Assembly: GCF_000422745.1 (NCBI RefSeq)
Contig: NZ_AUGQ01000002.1
Location: 186,001-250,000, forward strand
Direction: 5' to 3'
Origin: Microbacterium gubbeenense DSM 15944
GTDB lineage: Bacteria; Actinomycetota; Actinomycetes; Actinomycetales; Microbacteriaceae
DNA length: 64,000 nucleotides
The notes beneath the pieces are model-generated. The model did not search any database. It was not told where the DNA came from and saw only the letters and a program-made list of their open reading frames with translations. Position 1 is the stretch's first letter. Each line of letters starts with the position of its first letter. Position numbers and translations under genes: made by a program. Positions 1-8,013 of the stretch are shown piece after piece.

Positions 1-92
1 GCTTCCTGCAGGTCGGCTCGCCGGTCTCCGTGCGCGCGTGATTCATACTCCCAACAGTTCCCCCGGTCTGCGGAGTGCTCTACGCTGATGGC

Positions 93-545
93 ATGAGCGA
101 ACTCCACGTCGAAGAGCTGTCGGCCGGCACGATCGTTGCGGCGAACAGCCTGAGCCTCAAGCCCGGTCAGGAAGAGTTCATCGCCCCCACCACGTACGCG
201 GTGGAGATGGGCGTTGCCGATCCGCAGAAGACGTGGCAGAGGGTGGTGCTCGAGGGCGAACAGGTCGTCGCGTTCATCCGCGCGTACTTCGATCCCGACG
301 CGTCGAGCGACTACCTGCGCGCCGCGCTGTGGCGGATCAACGTCGACGCCGAGGCTCAGGGCCGCGGCGCGGGCCGCATCGCGGTGTTGGCCGTGATCGA
401 GGAGGCCCGAGTCCGCGGCTTCGAGCGCCTCACCGTCGTGTACGAGGCCGGCGAACTCGGTCCGGAGGCTTTCTTCCGCCGTGTCGGCTTCGCTCCCGTC
501 GGCGAATCGGAGTACGGTGAAGTAGTCGCCGAGATCATTCTCTGA
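93..545 (+). CDS. GNAT family N-acetyltransferase
   Basis: A 150-residue protein with the GNAT fold. The acetyl-CoA pyrophosphate-loop motif is visible as QGRGAGRIAV (about residues 87-96), preceded by the strand LWRINVDA and followed by an amphipathic helix. The C-terminal half holds the typical AFFRRVGFAPVGE element. Length and layout resemble small polyamine- or diamine-type acetyltransferases, but the substrate cannot be read from the sequence. An upstream GTG at 75 is in frame; I chose the ATG at 93 because the protein then begins MSELHVEEL without an odd extension. The gene stands alone and is followed by a hairpin shared with the convergent ABC genes. It is presumably cytosolic. Confidence 0.85.
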   Translation: MSELHVEELSAGTIVAANSLSLKPGQEEFIAPTTYAVEMGVADPQKTWQRVVLEGEQVVAFIRAYFDPDASSDYLRAALWRINVDAEAQGRGAGRIAVLAVIEEARVRGFERLTVVYEAGELGPEAFFRRVGFAPVGESEYGEVVAEIIL

Positions 546-615
546 CTCGACGCTCGAACTGGCGGCGGAGCTCTTCTCTCCTCCCCCGAATGGAACTTCG
601 TCGCCATCTTCAGAC

Positions 616-649
616 ATGTGGCCCCGCACGGTGACGCGCGGGGCCACAT
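616..649. terminator. Bidirectional hairpin between convergent genes
   Basis: A perfect 12-bp stem (atgtggccccgc at 616-627, gcggggccacat at 638-649) with a 10-nt loop lies just after the GNAT gene (plus) and just before the stop of the ABC exporter gene (minus). There is no strong T-tract. Its position between converging genes supports a terminator role. Confidence 0.7.
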
Positions 650-654
650 TCCGT

Positions 655-2469
655 TCAGACCAGCGATTCCTGCCAGGCCCGGTGCAGCTGAGCGAACTTC
701 CCGGTGCCCTTCTTCAGGGTCTCCGGATCGTCGTCCTCGATGATCTCACCGTGCTCCATCACGAGCACGCGGTCGGCGATCTCCACCGTCGACAGGCGGT
801 GCGCGATGATGATCGCCGTGCGATCCGCGAGCAGCGTCTGCAGCGCCGACTGGATCGCGCGCTCTGACGGGATGTCGAGTGAGGCGGTCGCCTCATCGAG
901 GATCAGGACCGCCGGATCCGCGAGGAACGCTCGCGCGAACGAGACCAGCTGTCGCTGCCCCGCGGACACTCGGCCGCCGCGCTTGTTGACGTCGGTGTCG
1001 TATCCGTCGGGCAACTGCTCGATGAACTCGTGCGCGCCCACGGCCTTCGCCGCCGCGACGATCTCCTCGACCGACGCGTCCGGCCGTCCGAGGGCGATGT
1101 TATCGGCGACGGATCCGCTGAACAGATACGCCTCCTGCGTGACCATCACGATCGCCCGCCGCATATCGTCCTGCGACAGGTCGCGCAGGTCGATGTCGTC
1201 GAGCATCACCCGTCCGCTCGTCGGATCGTAGAACCGCGACACGAGCTTCGCGAGCGTCGATTTCCCGGCGCCCGTCGTCCCGACGAGCGCGATCGTCTGC
1301 CCCGCGGGGATGTCGAGCCGGAAGTCCGGCAGGATCGTCTTCCCCTCGCCGTAGCCGAACGTGACGTCATCGAACAGGAGGTGCCCGTGCGAGTGGGCGA
1401 GCGGCACCGGCGTCGCCGCGTCGGGAACCGACAGCCCCTCTTCCAGCACGCCAGAGACCTTCTCGAGCGCGGCGGACGCCGACTGGAAGGAGTTGACGAA
1501 CATCGCCACCTCCTGCAGGGGCGTGAAGAAATTGCGCACGTACAGCACCGCGCTCAGCAGCAGGCCGACCGAGAACTCGCCCCATGTGATCCGCACGCCG
1601 CCCCAGAGCACCACGAGGCCGATCGCGATCGCCGAGATCGCCATGAGCACGGGTTCGAACGTGCCGAACAACCGGATCACTTTCATGTTCGCTTCGCGGT
1701 AGTCCCACGACAGCTTGCCGAACGATTTTTCGTTGCGCGGCTCGGTGCGGAACGCCTTGCCGGCGCGGATCCCCGTCATCGTCTCGACGAACTTCACGAT
1801 GACCTGCGCGCTGATCACGCGCGTGCCCCGATACGCGCGCTGGCTCGCGCCGTAGAACCAGCGCAGGAGGAACGCGATCGGCACGAACGTCAGCACTATG
1901 ATGACGCCGGAGTTCCAGTCGACGAGGATCAGCGCGATGAGCGTGAACACGCCGTACAGCACGCCGTTCACGAGCTGCGTGAGTCCGCCGTTGAGCAGCT
2001 CGCGGATCGTGTCGAGGTCGCTCGTCTGGCGGGAGATGATGCGCCCCGACGTGTACGTCTCGTAGAATTCGAGGCTGAGGCGCTGCGTGTGGCGGAAGAC
2101 GCGCGTGCGCAGGTCGAGCAGCACCGTCTGCGTGACCTTCGCGGCGAGGATGTCGTACCACGCGAGCAGCGCGGCGCCGAGGATCGCGGTGACCGCGTAG
2201 GCGCCGGCGATGAGCCAGGTCGGCCCCCAGTCGTCGTTGTCGAGCACCGCCGGAAGCGCGGAGTTGACGCCGAGGCCGAGCAGCGCCGGCCCGAGCACGC
2301 GCACCGCCGTCTGCGCGATGACGACGATCGCCGTGACCACGACGCGCCATTTCATCGGGGCGAGCAGGCTTCCGAGCAGGCGCAGCGACCGCTGACGAAT
2401 CGCCCTACTCTCCTCCTTGTTGTAGTTCAGGCGGTCCTCGCCCGACACTCCCTGCACCGACGAGCTCAT
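655..2469 (-). CDS. ABC exporter half-transporter (TMD-NBD), canonical-site subunit
   Basis: A 604-residue type IV ABC exporter half: about six membrane segments in the N-terminal 330 residues, then a nucleotide-binding domain. The Walker A is GTTGAGKST, the Walker B is [13 protein letters not shown] with the catalytic glutamate, and the switch histidine is in [10 protein letters not shown]. The ABC signature is VSAGQ instead of LSGGQ. Its ATG overlaps the stop codon of the upstream exporter gene by four bases, so the two halves are translationally coupled and surely form a heterodimer of the BmrCD or TM287/288 kind. Substrate is unknown; multidrug or lipid export is typical of the family. 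It is the last gene of a two-gene unit transcribed leftward. Confidence 0.92.
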   Translation of the reverse strand: MSSSVQGVSGEDRLNYNKEESRAIRQRSLRLLGSLLAPMKWRVVVTAIVVIAQTAVRVLGPALLGLGVNSALPAVLDNDDWGPTWLIAGAYAVTAILGAALLAWYDILAAKVTQTVLLDLRTRVFRHTQRLSLEFYETYTSGRIISRQTSDLDTIRELLNGGLTQLVNGVLYGVFTLIALILVDWNSGVIIVLTFVPIAFLLRWFYGASQRAYRGTRVISAQVIVKFVETMTGIRAGKAFRTEPRNEKSFGKLSWDYREANMKVIRLFGTFEPVLMAISAIAIGLVVLWGGVRITWGEFSVGLLLSAVLYVRNFFTPLQEVAMFVNSFQSASAALEKVSGVLEEGLSVPDAATPVPLAHSHGHLLFDDVTFGYGEGKTILPDFRLDIPAGQTIALVGTTGAGKSTLAKLVSRFYDPTSGRVMLDDIDLRDLSQDDMRRAIVMVTQEAYLFSGSVADNIALGRPDASVEEIVAAAKAVGAHEFIEQLPDGYDTDVNKRGGRVSAGQRQLVSFARAFLADPAVLILDEATASLDIPSERAIQSALQTLLADRTAIIIAHRLSTVEIADRVLVMEHGEIIEDDDPETLKKGTGKFAQLHRAWQESLV

Positions 2470-4313
2470 CGGTCGGCCTCCTGGTCTTCGAATGTGCGGG
2501 CGGGATCCACGCGGTGGGCGCTGTCCTCGCGGTCTTCGTACTCGAGGCTCGACAGCACCGAGCGATAACGCGCGGATCGGGCCATCAGGGCGCTGTGCGC
2601 GCCCACCTCCACGATGCGGCCGTTCTCCAGCAGCGCGACGCGGTCGGCGAGCGCGACGGTCGAGGGTCGGTGCGCCACGATCAGCGTGGTCGTGCCCTCG
2701 AGCACCCGCCCCAGTCCGACCTGCACCTTCTCTTCGGTGTTCACGTCCAGGGCCGACAGCGGGTCGTCCATGACGAGCACCCGCGGCCGGGCGGCGACCG
2801 CGCGGGCCAGCGCGAGTCGCTGCCGCTGTCCGCCCGAGAGGCTCATCCCCTCCTCGCCGATCATCGTGTCGACACCGTCGGGCAGGTCGTCGACGAACGC
2901 CGCCTGCGCGACATCGAGTGCCTCGCGCATAACGAGATCCGCCTCCACCGAGACGACGTCGAGGTCGTCGCGGCCGAGCAGGACGTTCTCACGCACGGAG
3001 GCCGAGAACAGCGTCGCGTCCTCGAACGCGTTCGCAATGTGCGTGCGCACGTCGACGAGGCGCATGTCGCGCACGTCGACGCCGTCGAGGGTCACGGATC
3101 CCTCCGTGACGTCGTAGAGGCGCGTGGGCAGGGTCGTGAGCGTCGTCTTGCCGGATCCGGTGAGGCCGACGAGCGCCATCGTCTCGCCCGGCTCGAGCGA
3201 GAGATCGACGCCGTCGAGCAGGTCGCGCTCGTGGTCGCGCGCGTCCTGATAACGGAAGTGCACGCCCGTGAACGCGAGCGCGCCGCGCGGGTTCTCGATC
3301 TCGACCGGCGAGGCCGGGTCCGTGATCGTGTCGACGGTGTCGAACACCTCGAACACGCGGTCTGTCGACGTGCGCGCGTCGAGCAGGAACGAGAACAAGA
3401 ATCCGATCGACTCGATCGGCCAGCGCAGGATCGTCGCCATCGCGAAGAACGCGAACAGCTGCGCGACGTCGATCTGCCCGTCGGCGGTCAGCCAGATGCC
3501 GAGCGCCAGGCACACGGCGAACGCGAGCTCGGGCATCAGGACGAGCACGAAGTCGACGCGCGCGATCGCGCCCGCCTTGTGCATCTCCGTGCCGCGAAGC
3601 GTCTCAGCCTGCGCGCGGAAGTTCTTGAGCGCGTGCGGGCCGCGGCCGAACGCCTTCAGCACGCGGATTCCGTGCACGCTCTGCTCGACGCTCGTGGCGA
3701 GGTCGCCCTGCTGATCCTGACTCATGCGCGTGAGCCGGCCATACGTGCGCTCGAACTTGAGTCCCGAGATCCACAGCGGGACGCCGGAGACGACGAAGAT
3801 CGTGCCGAGCAGCCAGTGCCACTGGAACAGCAGCACGGATCCGATGATGACCGTCAGCAGGTTCACGACGAGCATGATCAAGCCGAATGCGAGCCAGCGG
3901 CGGATCACGTTAAGGTCCTGCATCATGCGGCTGAGCAGCTGCCCGCCCTGCCAGCGGTCGTGGAACTCGATCGGCAGCTTCTGCAGCCGGTTGTAGAAGG
4001 TCTGGCGCAGGTTGTACTCGATCGCCGTCGCAGGGGCGAGCACCAGCCAGCGGCGCAGCCAGACGAGCCCTGCCTCGACGAGGCCCAGGCCGAGGACGGC
4101 GAGCGCGCCCCAGACCACGGCGGTCGTCGCACCCGACGAGAGCGGGCCTCCGACGATCCACTCGAGAGCGGTCGGAATCAGGAGCGCGACGATCGACGCG
4201 CCCAGCGCTGAGACCCCGCCCAGGGCGAGCCGGGGCAGGTCCTTCTTCGCGAACGGAATCAGGCGCGCGAGCGCGCGGTGGACGGGCAGATGCGTGCGTG
4301 GGGAGTCGGACAT
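2466..4313 (-). CDS. ABC exporter half-transporter (TMD-NBD), degenerate-site subunit
   Basis: A 615-residue partner of the downstream half-transporter. Six predicted membrane segments are followed by an NBD with Walker [10 protein letters not shown], an intact LSGGQ signature and the H-loop [10 protein letters not shown]. The Walker B reads [12 protein letters not shown]: the catalytic Glu is replaced by Asp. Pairing this site with the altered VSAGQ signature of the partner gives one degenerate and one canonical ATP site, the hallmark of asymmetric heterodimeric exporters. The start at 4313 has an AAAAGG ribosome-binding site about four bases upstream. The gene begins right after the purH terminator hairpin, leaving only about 30 bp for its own leader. 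Confidence 0.92.
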   Translation of the reverse strand: MSDSPRTHLPVHRALARLIPFAKKDLPRLALGGVSALGASIVALLIPTALEWIVGGPLSSGATTAVVWGALAVLGLGLVEAGLVWLRRWLVLAPATAIEYNLRQTFYNRLQKLPIEFHDRWQGGQLLSRMMQDLNVIRRWLAFGLIMLVVNLLTVIIGSVLLFQWHWLLGTIFVVSGVPLWISGLKFERTYGRLTRMSQDQQGDLATSVEQSVHGIRVLKAFGRGPHALKNFRAQAETLRGTEMHKAGAIARVDFVLVLMPELAFAVCLALGIWLTADGQIDVAQLFAFFAMATILRWPIESIGFLFSFLLDARTSTDRVFEVFDTVDTITDPASPVEIENPRGALAFTGVHFRYQDARDHERDLLDGVDLSLEPGETMALVGLTGSGKTTLTTLPTRLYDVTEGSVTLDGVDVRDMRLVDVRTHIANAFEDATLFSASVRENVLLGRDDLDVVSVEADLVMREALDVAQAAFVDDLPDGVDTMIGEEGMSLSGGQRQRLALARAVAARPRVLVMDDPLSALDVNTEEKVQVGLGRVLEGTTTLIVAHRPSTVALADRVALLENGRIVEVGAHSALMARSARYRSVLSSLEYEDREDSAHRVDPARTFEDQEADR

Positions 4314-4344
4314 GATGCCTTTTGATCGGACGAGGCGCAGAAAA

Positions 4345-4387
4345 CGCGACAGCCTTTCAGCTTATACCAAGCTGAAAGGCTGTCGCG
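4345..4387 (-). terminator. purH: Intrinsic terminator of the purN-purH operon
   Basis: A perfect 19-bp inverted repeat (4345-4363 and 4369-4387) with a 5-nt loop, followed on the minus strand by TTTT (4344-4341). It lies directly after the purH stop and before the ABC exporter start. On the minus strand the loop and inner stem read TATAAG, which could also act as a -10 box for the exporter genes. Confidence 0.9.
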
Positions 4388-4399
4388 TGCGGATGAGAC

Positions 4400-6007
4400 T
4401 CAGTGGAAGAAGTGGCGCTCCCCTGTGAAGTACATCGCCACGCCGCGGGCCTTCGCGAGCGCGATGGTCTCCTCGTCGCGCACGGACCCGCCCGGCTGGA
4501 TGATGACCTTCACGCCCGCGTCCATCAGGACCTCGGGCCCATCTGAGAACGGGAAGAATGCGTCGGACGCCGCGATGGCTCCCTTAACTCGGTCGCCCGC
4601 GCGCTCGACGGCCAGACGGCACGAGTCGACCCGGTTGACCTGCCCCATGCCGATGCCGACCGTCGCGCTGCCCTTGGCGAGCACGATCGCGTTCGACTTC
4701 ACGGCGCGGCAGCTCTTCCACGCGAACACGAGGTCGGCGAGCGGCACATCGGGCTCCTCGCCCGCAACGAGCTGCCAGTTCTTCGCGACGGACTCGAAGT
4801 CGTCGTCCGGGAACAGGTCCGCGTCCTGCAGCAGGAGGCCGCCCGAGACGAGGCGCACGTCCATGCGCTCCTGCTGCCAGTTGGTGGGCAGCTTCAGTAG
4901 GCGCAGGTTCTTCTTCGCCTTGAACACCTCGAGCGCCTCCGGCTCGAAGTCGGGAGCGACGATGACCTCGGTGAAGATGTCGCGCAGGTTCTCGGCCATC
5001 TTCAGCGTGACCGGGCGGTTCGCCGCGATCACGCCGCCGAACGCCGACAGAGGGTCGCACTCGTGCGCGCGCAGGTGCGCGCTCGCAATGGGGTCGAGCG
5101 CCTTCGGATCCGCGATCGCGAGCCCGCAGGGGTTCGCGTGCTTCATGATGGCGACCGCCGGCAGCACCATGTCGTACGCGGCGCGCAGCGCGGCATCCGC
5201 GTCGGTGTAGTTGTTGAACGACATCGGCTTGCCGTGCAGCTGCTCGGCCTGGGCGATGCCGTGGCCGCCGACGCGCGTGTAGATCGACGCTCGCTGGTGC
5301 GAGTTCTCGCCGTAACGCAGGTCTTCGAACTTCTCCGCCTGAATCGTCAGGTGAGCCGGCAGCGTCTCCGTGCCCTGCATCGTCTCCTCGGCGAACCACT
5401 GCGCGACCGCCGTGTCATACGACGCGGTGTGTGCGAACGCGCGCGCCGCGAGCTCCTTGCGATCCTGGAGCGTCGTGCCGCCCTTCTTAACCGATTCGAT
5501 GAGCGACGGGTACGACGACGGATCCACGACGACGGCGACGCTGGCGTGGTTCTTGGCCGATGCGCGCACCATCGCGGGGCCGCCGATGTCGATCTGCTCG
5601 ACGACGTCGTCGCCCTGGGCGCCGGAGGCCACCGTCTCGACGAACGGGTAGAGGTTCACCACGACGAGCTCGAACGGCGCGATGTCGAACTCCGCGAGCT
5701 GCGACTCGTGCGCCTCGAGGCGCCGGTCGGCGAGGAGACCGCCGTGCACCTTCGGGTGCAGCGTCTTGACGCGACCGTCGAGCATCTCGGGCACGCCCGT
5801 CACCTCGGCGACGTCGGTGACCTCGTGTCCGGCGGAGCGGATCCGTGCGGCCGTCGATCCGGTCGACACGATCTCGACCCCAGCCTCGGCAAGCGTCGCG
5901 GCGAGCGGAAGCAGGTCGGTCTTGTCACTGACCGAGATGAGCGCTCGCTTGATCGGGACGACGTCGAGGTGGCGGTAGAGCGAGGGGTCGTGGCTCGGGC
6001 CGGCCAT
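4400..6007 (-). CDS. purH: Bifunctional AICAR formyltransferase / IMP cyclohydrolase
   Basis: PurH catalyses the last two steps of IMP synthesis. The protein has 535 residues, close to the usual 520-535. The N-terminal MGS-like cyclohydrolase domain is visible from [14 protein letters not shown] with the conserved [17 protein letters not shown] segment. The C-terminal transformylase domain carries [10 protein letters not shown] and the catalytic Lys-His in [11 protein letters not shown]. The frame stays open upstream to 6418, but that extension is low-complexity Arg/Ala overlapping purN. The ATG at 6007 is preceded by AAGGAGAC, so I place the start there. It is the third gene of a DUF6350-purN-purH operon, 29 bp after purN, and ends at a strong intrinsic terminator. 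Confidence 0.96.
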   Translation of the reverse strand: MAGPSHDPSLYRHLDVVPIKRALISVSDKTDLLPLAATLAEAGVEIVSTGSTAARIRSAGHEVTDVAEVTGVPEMLDGRVKTLHPKVHGGLLADRRLEAHESQLAEFDIAPFELVVVNLYPFVETVASGAQGDDVVEQIDIGGPAMVRASAKNHASVAVVVDPSSYPSLIESVKKGGTTLQDRKELAARAFAHTASYDTAVAQWFAEETMQGTETLPAHLTIQAEKFEDLRYGENSHQRASIYTRVGGHGIAQAEQLHGKPMSFNNYTDADAALRAAYDMVLPAVAIMKHANPCGLAIADPKALDPIASAHLRAHECDPLSAFGGVIAANRPVTLKMAENLRDIFTEVIVAPDFEPEALEVFKAKKNLRLLKLPTNWQQERMDVRLVSGGLLLQDADLFPDDDFESVAKNWQLVAGEEPDVPLADLVFAWKSCRAVKSNAIVLAKGSATVGIGMGQVNRVDSCRLAVERAGDRVKGAIAASDAFFPFSDGPEVLMDAGVKVIIQPGGSVRDEETIALAKARGVAMYFTGERHFFH

Positions 6008-6036
6008 GGTGTCTCCTTGGGTGTGTGGGGTGAGGA

Positions 6037-6615
6037 CTAGGAAATGGCGAGGTCGCCCGCGGCGAATCGGCGCACGACATCGATGAGCAGGCGCCGTTCG
6101 ACGGGCTTGATGCGGTCGTGCAGTGTGCTCTCGGTGTCGCCGGGTTCGATCTCGACGCGCTCCTGCGCGAGGATCGGCCCCGTGTCGACGCCGCCGTCGA
6201 CCTGGATCACGCTCGCCCCGGTTCGGGTTGCGCCCGATGCCAGCGCGTCGCGGACGCCGTGCGCGCCCGGGAACTCGGGGAGGTAGGCGGGGTGGGTGTT
6301 GATGATGCGCGGGGCGAACTCCGCGACCACGTTGTCGGGCAGCAGGCGCATGAGCCCGCTCAGCACGATGAGGTCGGGATCCCACGCACGCAGCTGCACC
6401 GCGAGCTCCTCGCCCCACGCGGCGCGCGTCGGGTAGGAGGTGTAGGGAACCGAGAACGACGGGATCCCAAAATCATCCGCGTGCGCGAGCCCGGCGGCGT
6501 CGCGGTCGGCACCGACGGCGACGACGTGCGCCGGATAGTCGGCTTCTGCTGCCGCTTCGAGAAAGGCGCGCAGGTTCGAGCCCGCCCCGGAGATCAAAAC
6601 GGCAACATTCAGCAC
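6037..6615 (-). CDS. purN: Phosphoribosylglycinamide formyltransferase (GART)
   Basis: PurN transfers formyl from 10-formyl-THF to GAR in purine synthesis. The 192-residue protein has the N-terminal nucleotide loop [13 protein letters not shown]. The catalytic region is [14 protein letters not shown], with the conserved Asn and His, followed by the folate-pocket segment [13 protein letters not shown] containing the catalytic Asp. It lies 9 bp after DUF6350 and 29 bp before purH in a tight operon, as is common in actinobacteria. Confidence 0.96.
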   Translation of the reverse strand: MLNVAVLISGAGSNLRAFLEAAAEADYPAHVVAVGADRDAAGLAHADDFGIPSFSVPYTSYPTRAAWGEELAVQLRAWDPDLIVLSGLMRLLPDNVVAEFAPRIINTHPAYLPEFPGAHGVRDALASGATRTGASVIQVDGGVDTGPILAQERVEIEPGDTESTLHDRIKPVERRLLIDVVRRFAAGDLAIS

Positions 6616-6624
6616 CGGGCCAGT

Positions 6625-7896
6625 CTACGTGCCTGCCGCGACCTCATTCGAATCATCCTCGGCGACGTCCGCCCAGGCGAGCGGGCGCCGCATCGGGGTC
6701 AGTAGCAGGATGGCAGCGCCGAGCAGCGCCTCGAGCCCGACCGCGAGCGCGACGGGACCGGCGTCGGCCCCGACGTCCGCGAGTCGGCCGGGGCCCATGG
6801 AACCCCCGGAGACCGCCGCGATGAGGGCCGCGACGGCGCCGGAGAACACGGCGATTCCGACGGCGATCGCGACCCGCGGCCCGTAGTGCTCGTGGCCCTC
6901 GCCGTCGTACGACCAGTCCTCGGCGTAGCTGCGCCGCGCGATCCACCCGGCGAGCGCGCCCAGCGCGACCGGGACGAGGGCGACGAGCAGAAACCACCCG
7001 GATCCGCCCTCGGGCAGAATGCCGAAGACGGGGATGCCCGGCACGACGCCGAGGGACGTGCCCGACGGCGAGATCGCCGTGTCGGTGCCGAGCGCGAAGC
7101 CTGGGCCCGCGATCCAGCTGACGCCCCAGCTGAGCATCGTCGGAAGATATGCGAGCTGCGCGAGCGTGAGGGTCGTCGCGCCGACGACATCGGCGTGCGT
7201 GCGCTCGAACAGCGTGACGACCTCGCCTCCGCCCAGCGCCACGAGAATCGTGAACAGCACGGCGGATGCGCACACCAGGCCCACGATCACAACGGAGGTG
7301 CCGCGCGCGATGAGCGTGGGAACGTCGCGCCAGGCCGGGCCCCAGGAGTCGACGACGTCCTGGATCCTATCGATGACCCCGCCGTCGCCGTCGTTCCAGC
7401 CGGCCATGATGGCTCCGGCAACCGCGCCGACGGCGTACACCGCGGACGGCAGCAGGATCGCCTGCCACGCGGCGGTGATCGCAACGGGGTTGTCGCTCGT
7501 GAGCTGCACGCCCGTCGCGACGAGCGCGAAGACGACGATCCCGGTCGGAACCGCGATGAGAGGGGCGCCGGACTGCACGGCCCGGCGACCGGAGCGCGCG
7601 GCGAAGAACAGCGTGAACGCCGCGAAGAGCAGCGGCGCGACGCTCAGCCAGAACGCCGATCCGGCGTCCGGGATCCCGAGCGTCGCGGCGTGGTCCGTCG
7701 CGTCGATGCGCACCGGAACGAGGTGTCCGAGCTGCCAGACGCGCGTGGTGGCGGGCCACAGCGCGCCCCACGCGTTGGTGTCGCCGAACACGGCGATCCA
7801 CACGATCGTGAACGGCGCGAGCACCGCGACGAGGCCTGCGGCCGCCGCGACCAGCGCATCGACGGCGGCGAGGGCCGCGACCAGGACTCGTTGCAT
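6625..7896 (-). CDS. DUF6350 family integral membrane protein
   Basis: A 423-residue polytopic membrane protein with roughly ten hydrophobic segments, starting VLVAALAAVDALVAAAAG. It resembles the actinobacterial DUF6350 (PerM-like) family that, from memory of related genomes, usually sits between sucCD and purN-purH. No catalytic motif is visible and the molecular role is unknown. It is the first gene of the purN-purH transcription unit, so it probably shares its promoter. Its upstream neighbour here is a GH43 gene instead of sucD, marking one edge of an insertion. Confidence 0.8.
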   Translation of the reverse strand: MQRVLVAALAAVDALVAAAAGLVAVLAPFTIVWIAVFGDTNAWGALWPATTRVWQLGHLVPVRIDATDHAATLGIPDAGSAFWLSVAPLLFAAFTLFFAARSGRRAVQSGAPLIAVPTGIVVFALVATGVQLTSDNPVAITAAWQAILLPSAVYAVGAVAGAIMAGWNDGDGGVIDRIQDVVDSWGPAWRDVPTLIARGTSVVIVGLVCASAVLFTILVALGGGEVVTLFERTHADVVGATTLTLAQLAYLPTMLSWGVSWIAGPGFALGTDTAISPSGTSLGVVPGIPVFGILPEGGSGWFLLVALVPVALGALAGWIARRSYAEDWSYDGEGHEHYGPRVAIAVGIAVFSGAVAALIAAVSGGSMGPGRLADVGADAGPVALAVGLEALLGAAILLLTPMRRPLAWADVAEDDSNEVAAGT

Positions 7897-7951
7897 AGCT
7901 CCTCGAGGTTACCGTCCGGCTCCCGGGGATCCGGTGACCCCACCCCGCCCA

Positions 7952-8008
7952 TGTCCCACTTGGTGCGGGCATCCGGCTGTCAGAGCAGCACCAAGTGGGA
8001 CACCGTGG
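7952..8008. repeat. Palindromic intergenic repeat, copy A
   Basis: Perfect 15-bp arms (tgtcccacttggtgc at 7952-7966 and its complement at 7988-8002) around a 21-nt loop, just after the stop of the leftmost GH43 gene. It may terminate the GH43 transcripts. The 57-bp element aligns without gaps to copies at 18559-18615 (about 42 of 57 identical) and 61483-61537, so it is a dispersed repeat and not only a local hairpin. Confidence 0.8.
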
Positions 8009-8013
8009 ATCGC

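Noticed and set aside
1..41. Twelve open codons ending in TGA on the plus strand (reads FLQVGSPVSVRA)
   Set aside because: It may be the end of an upstream gene, but twelve residues give no family and no codon signal that can be trusted.
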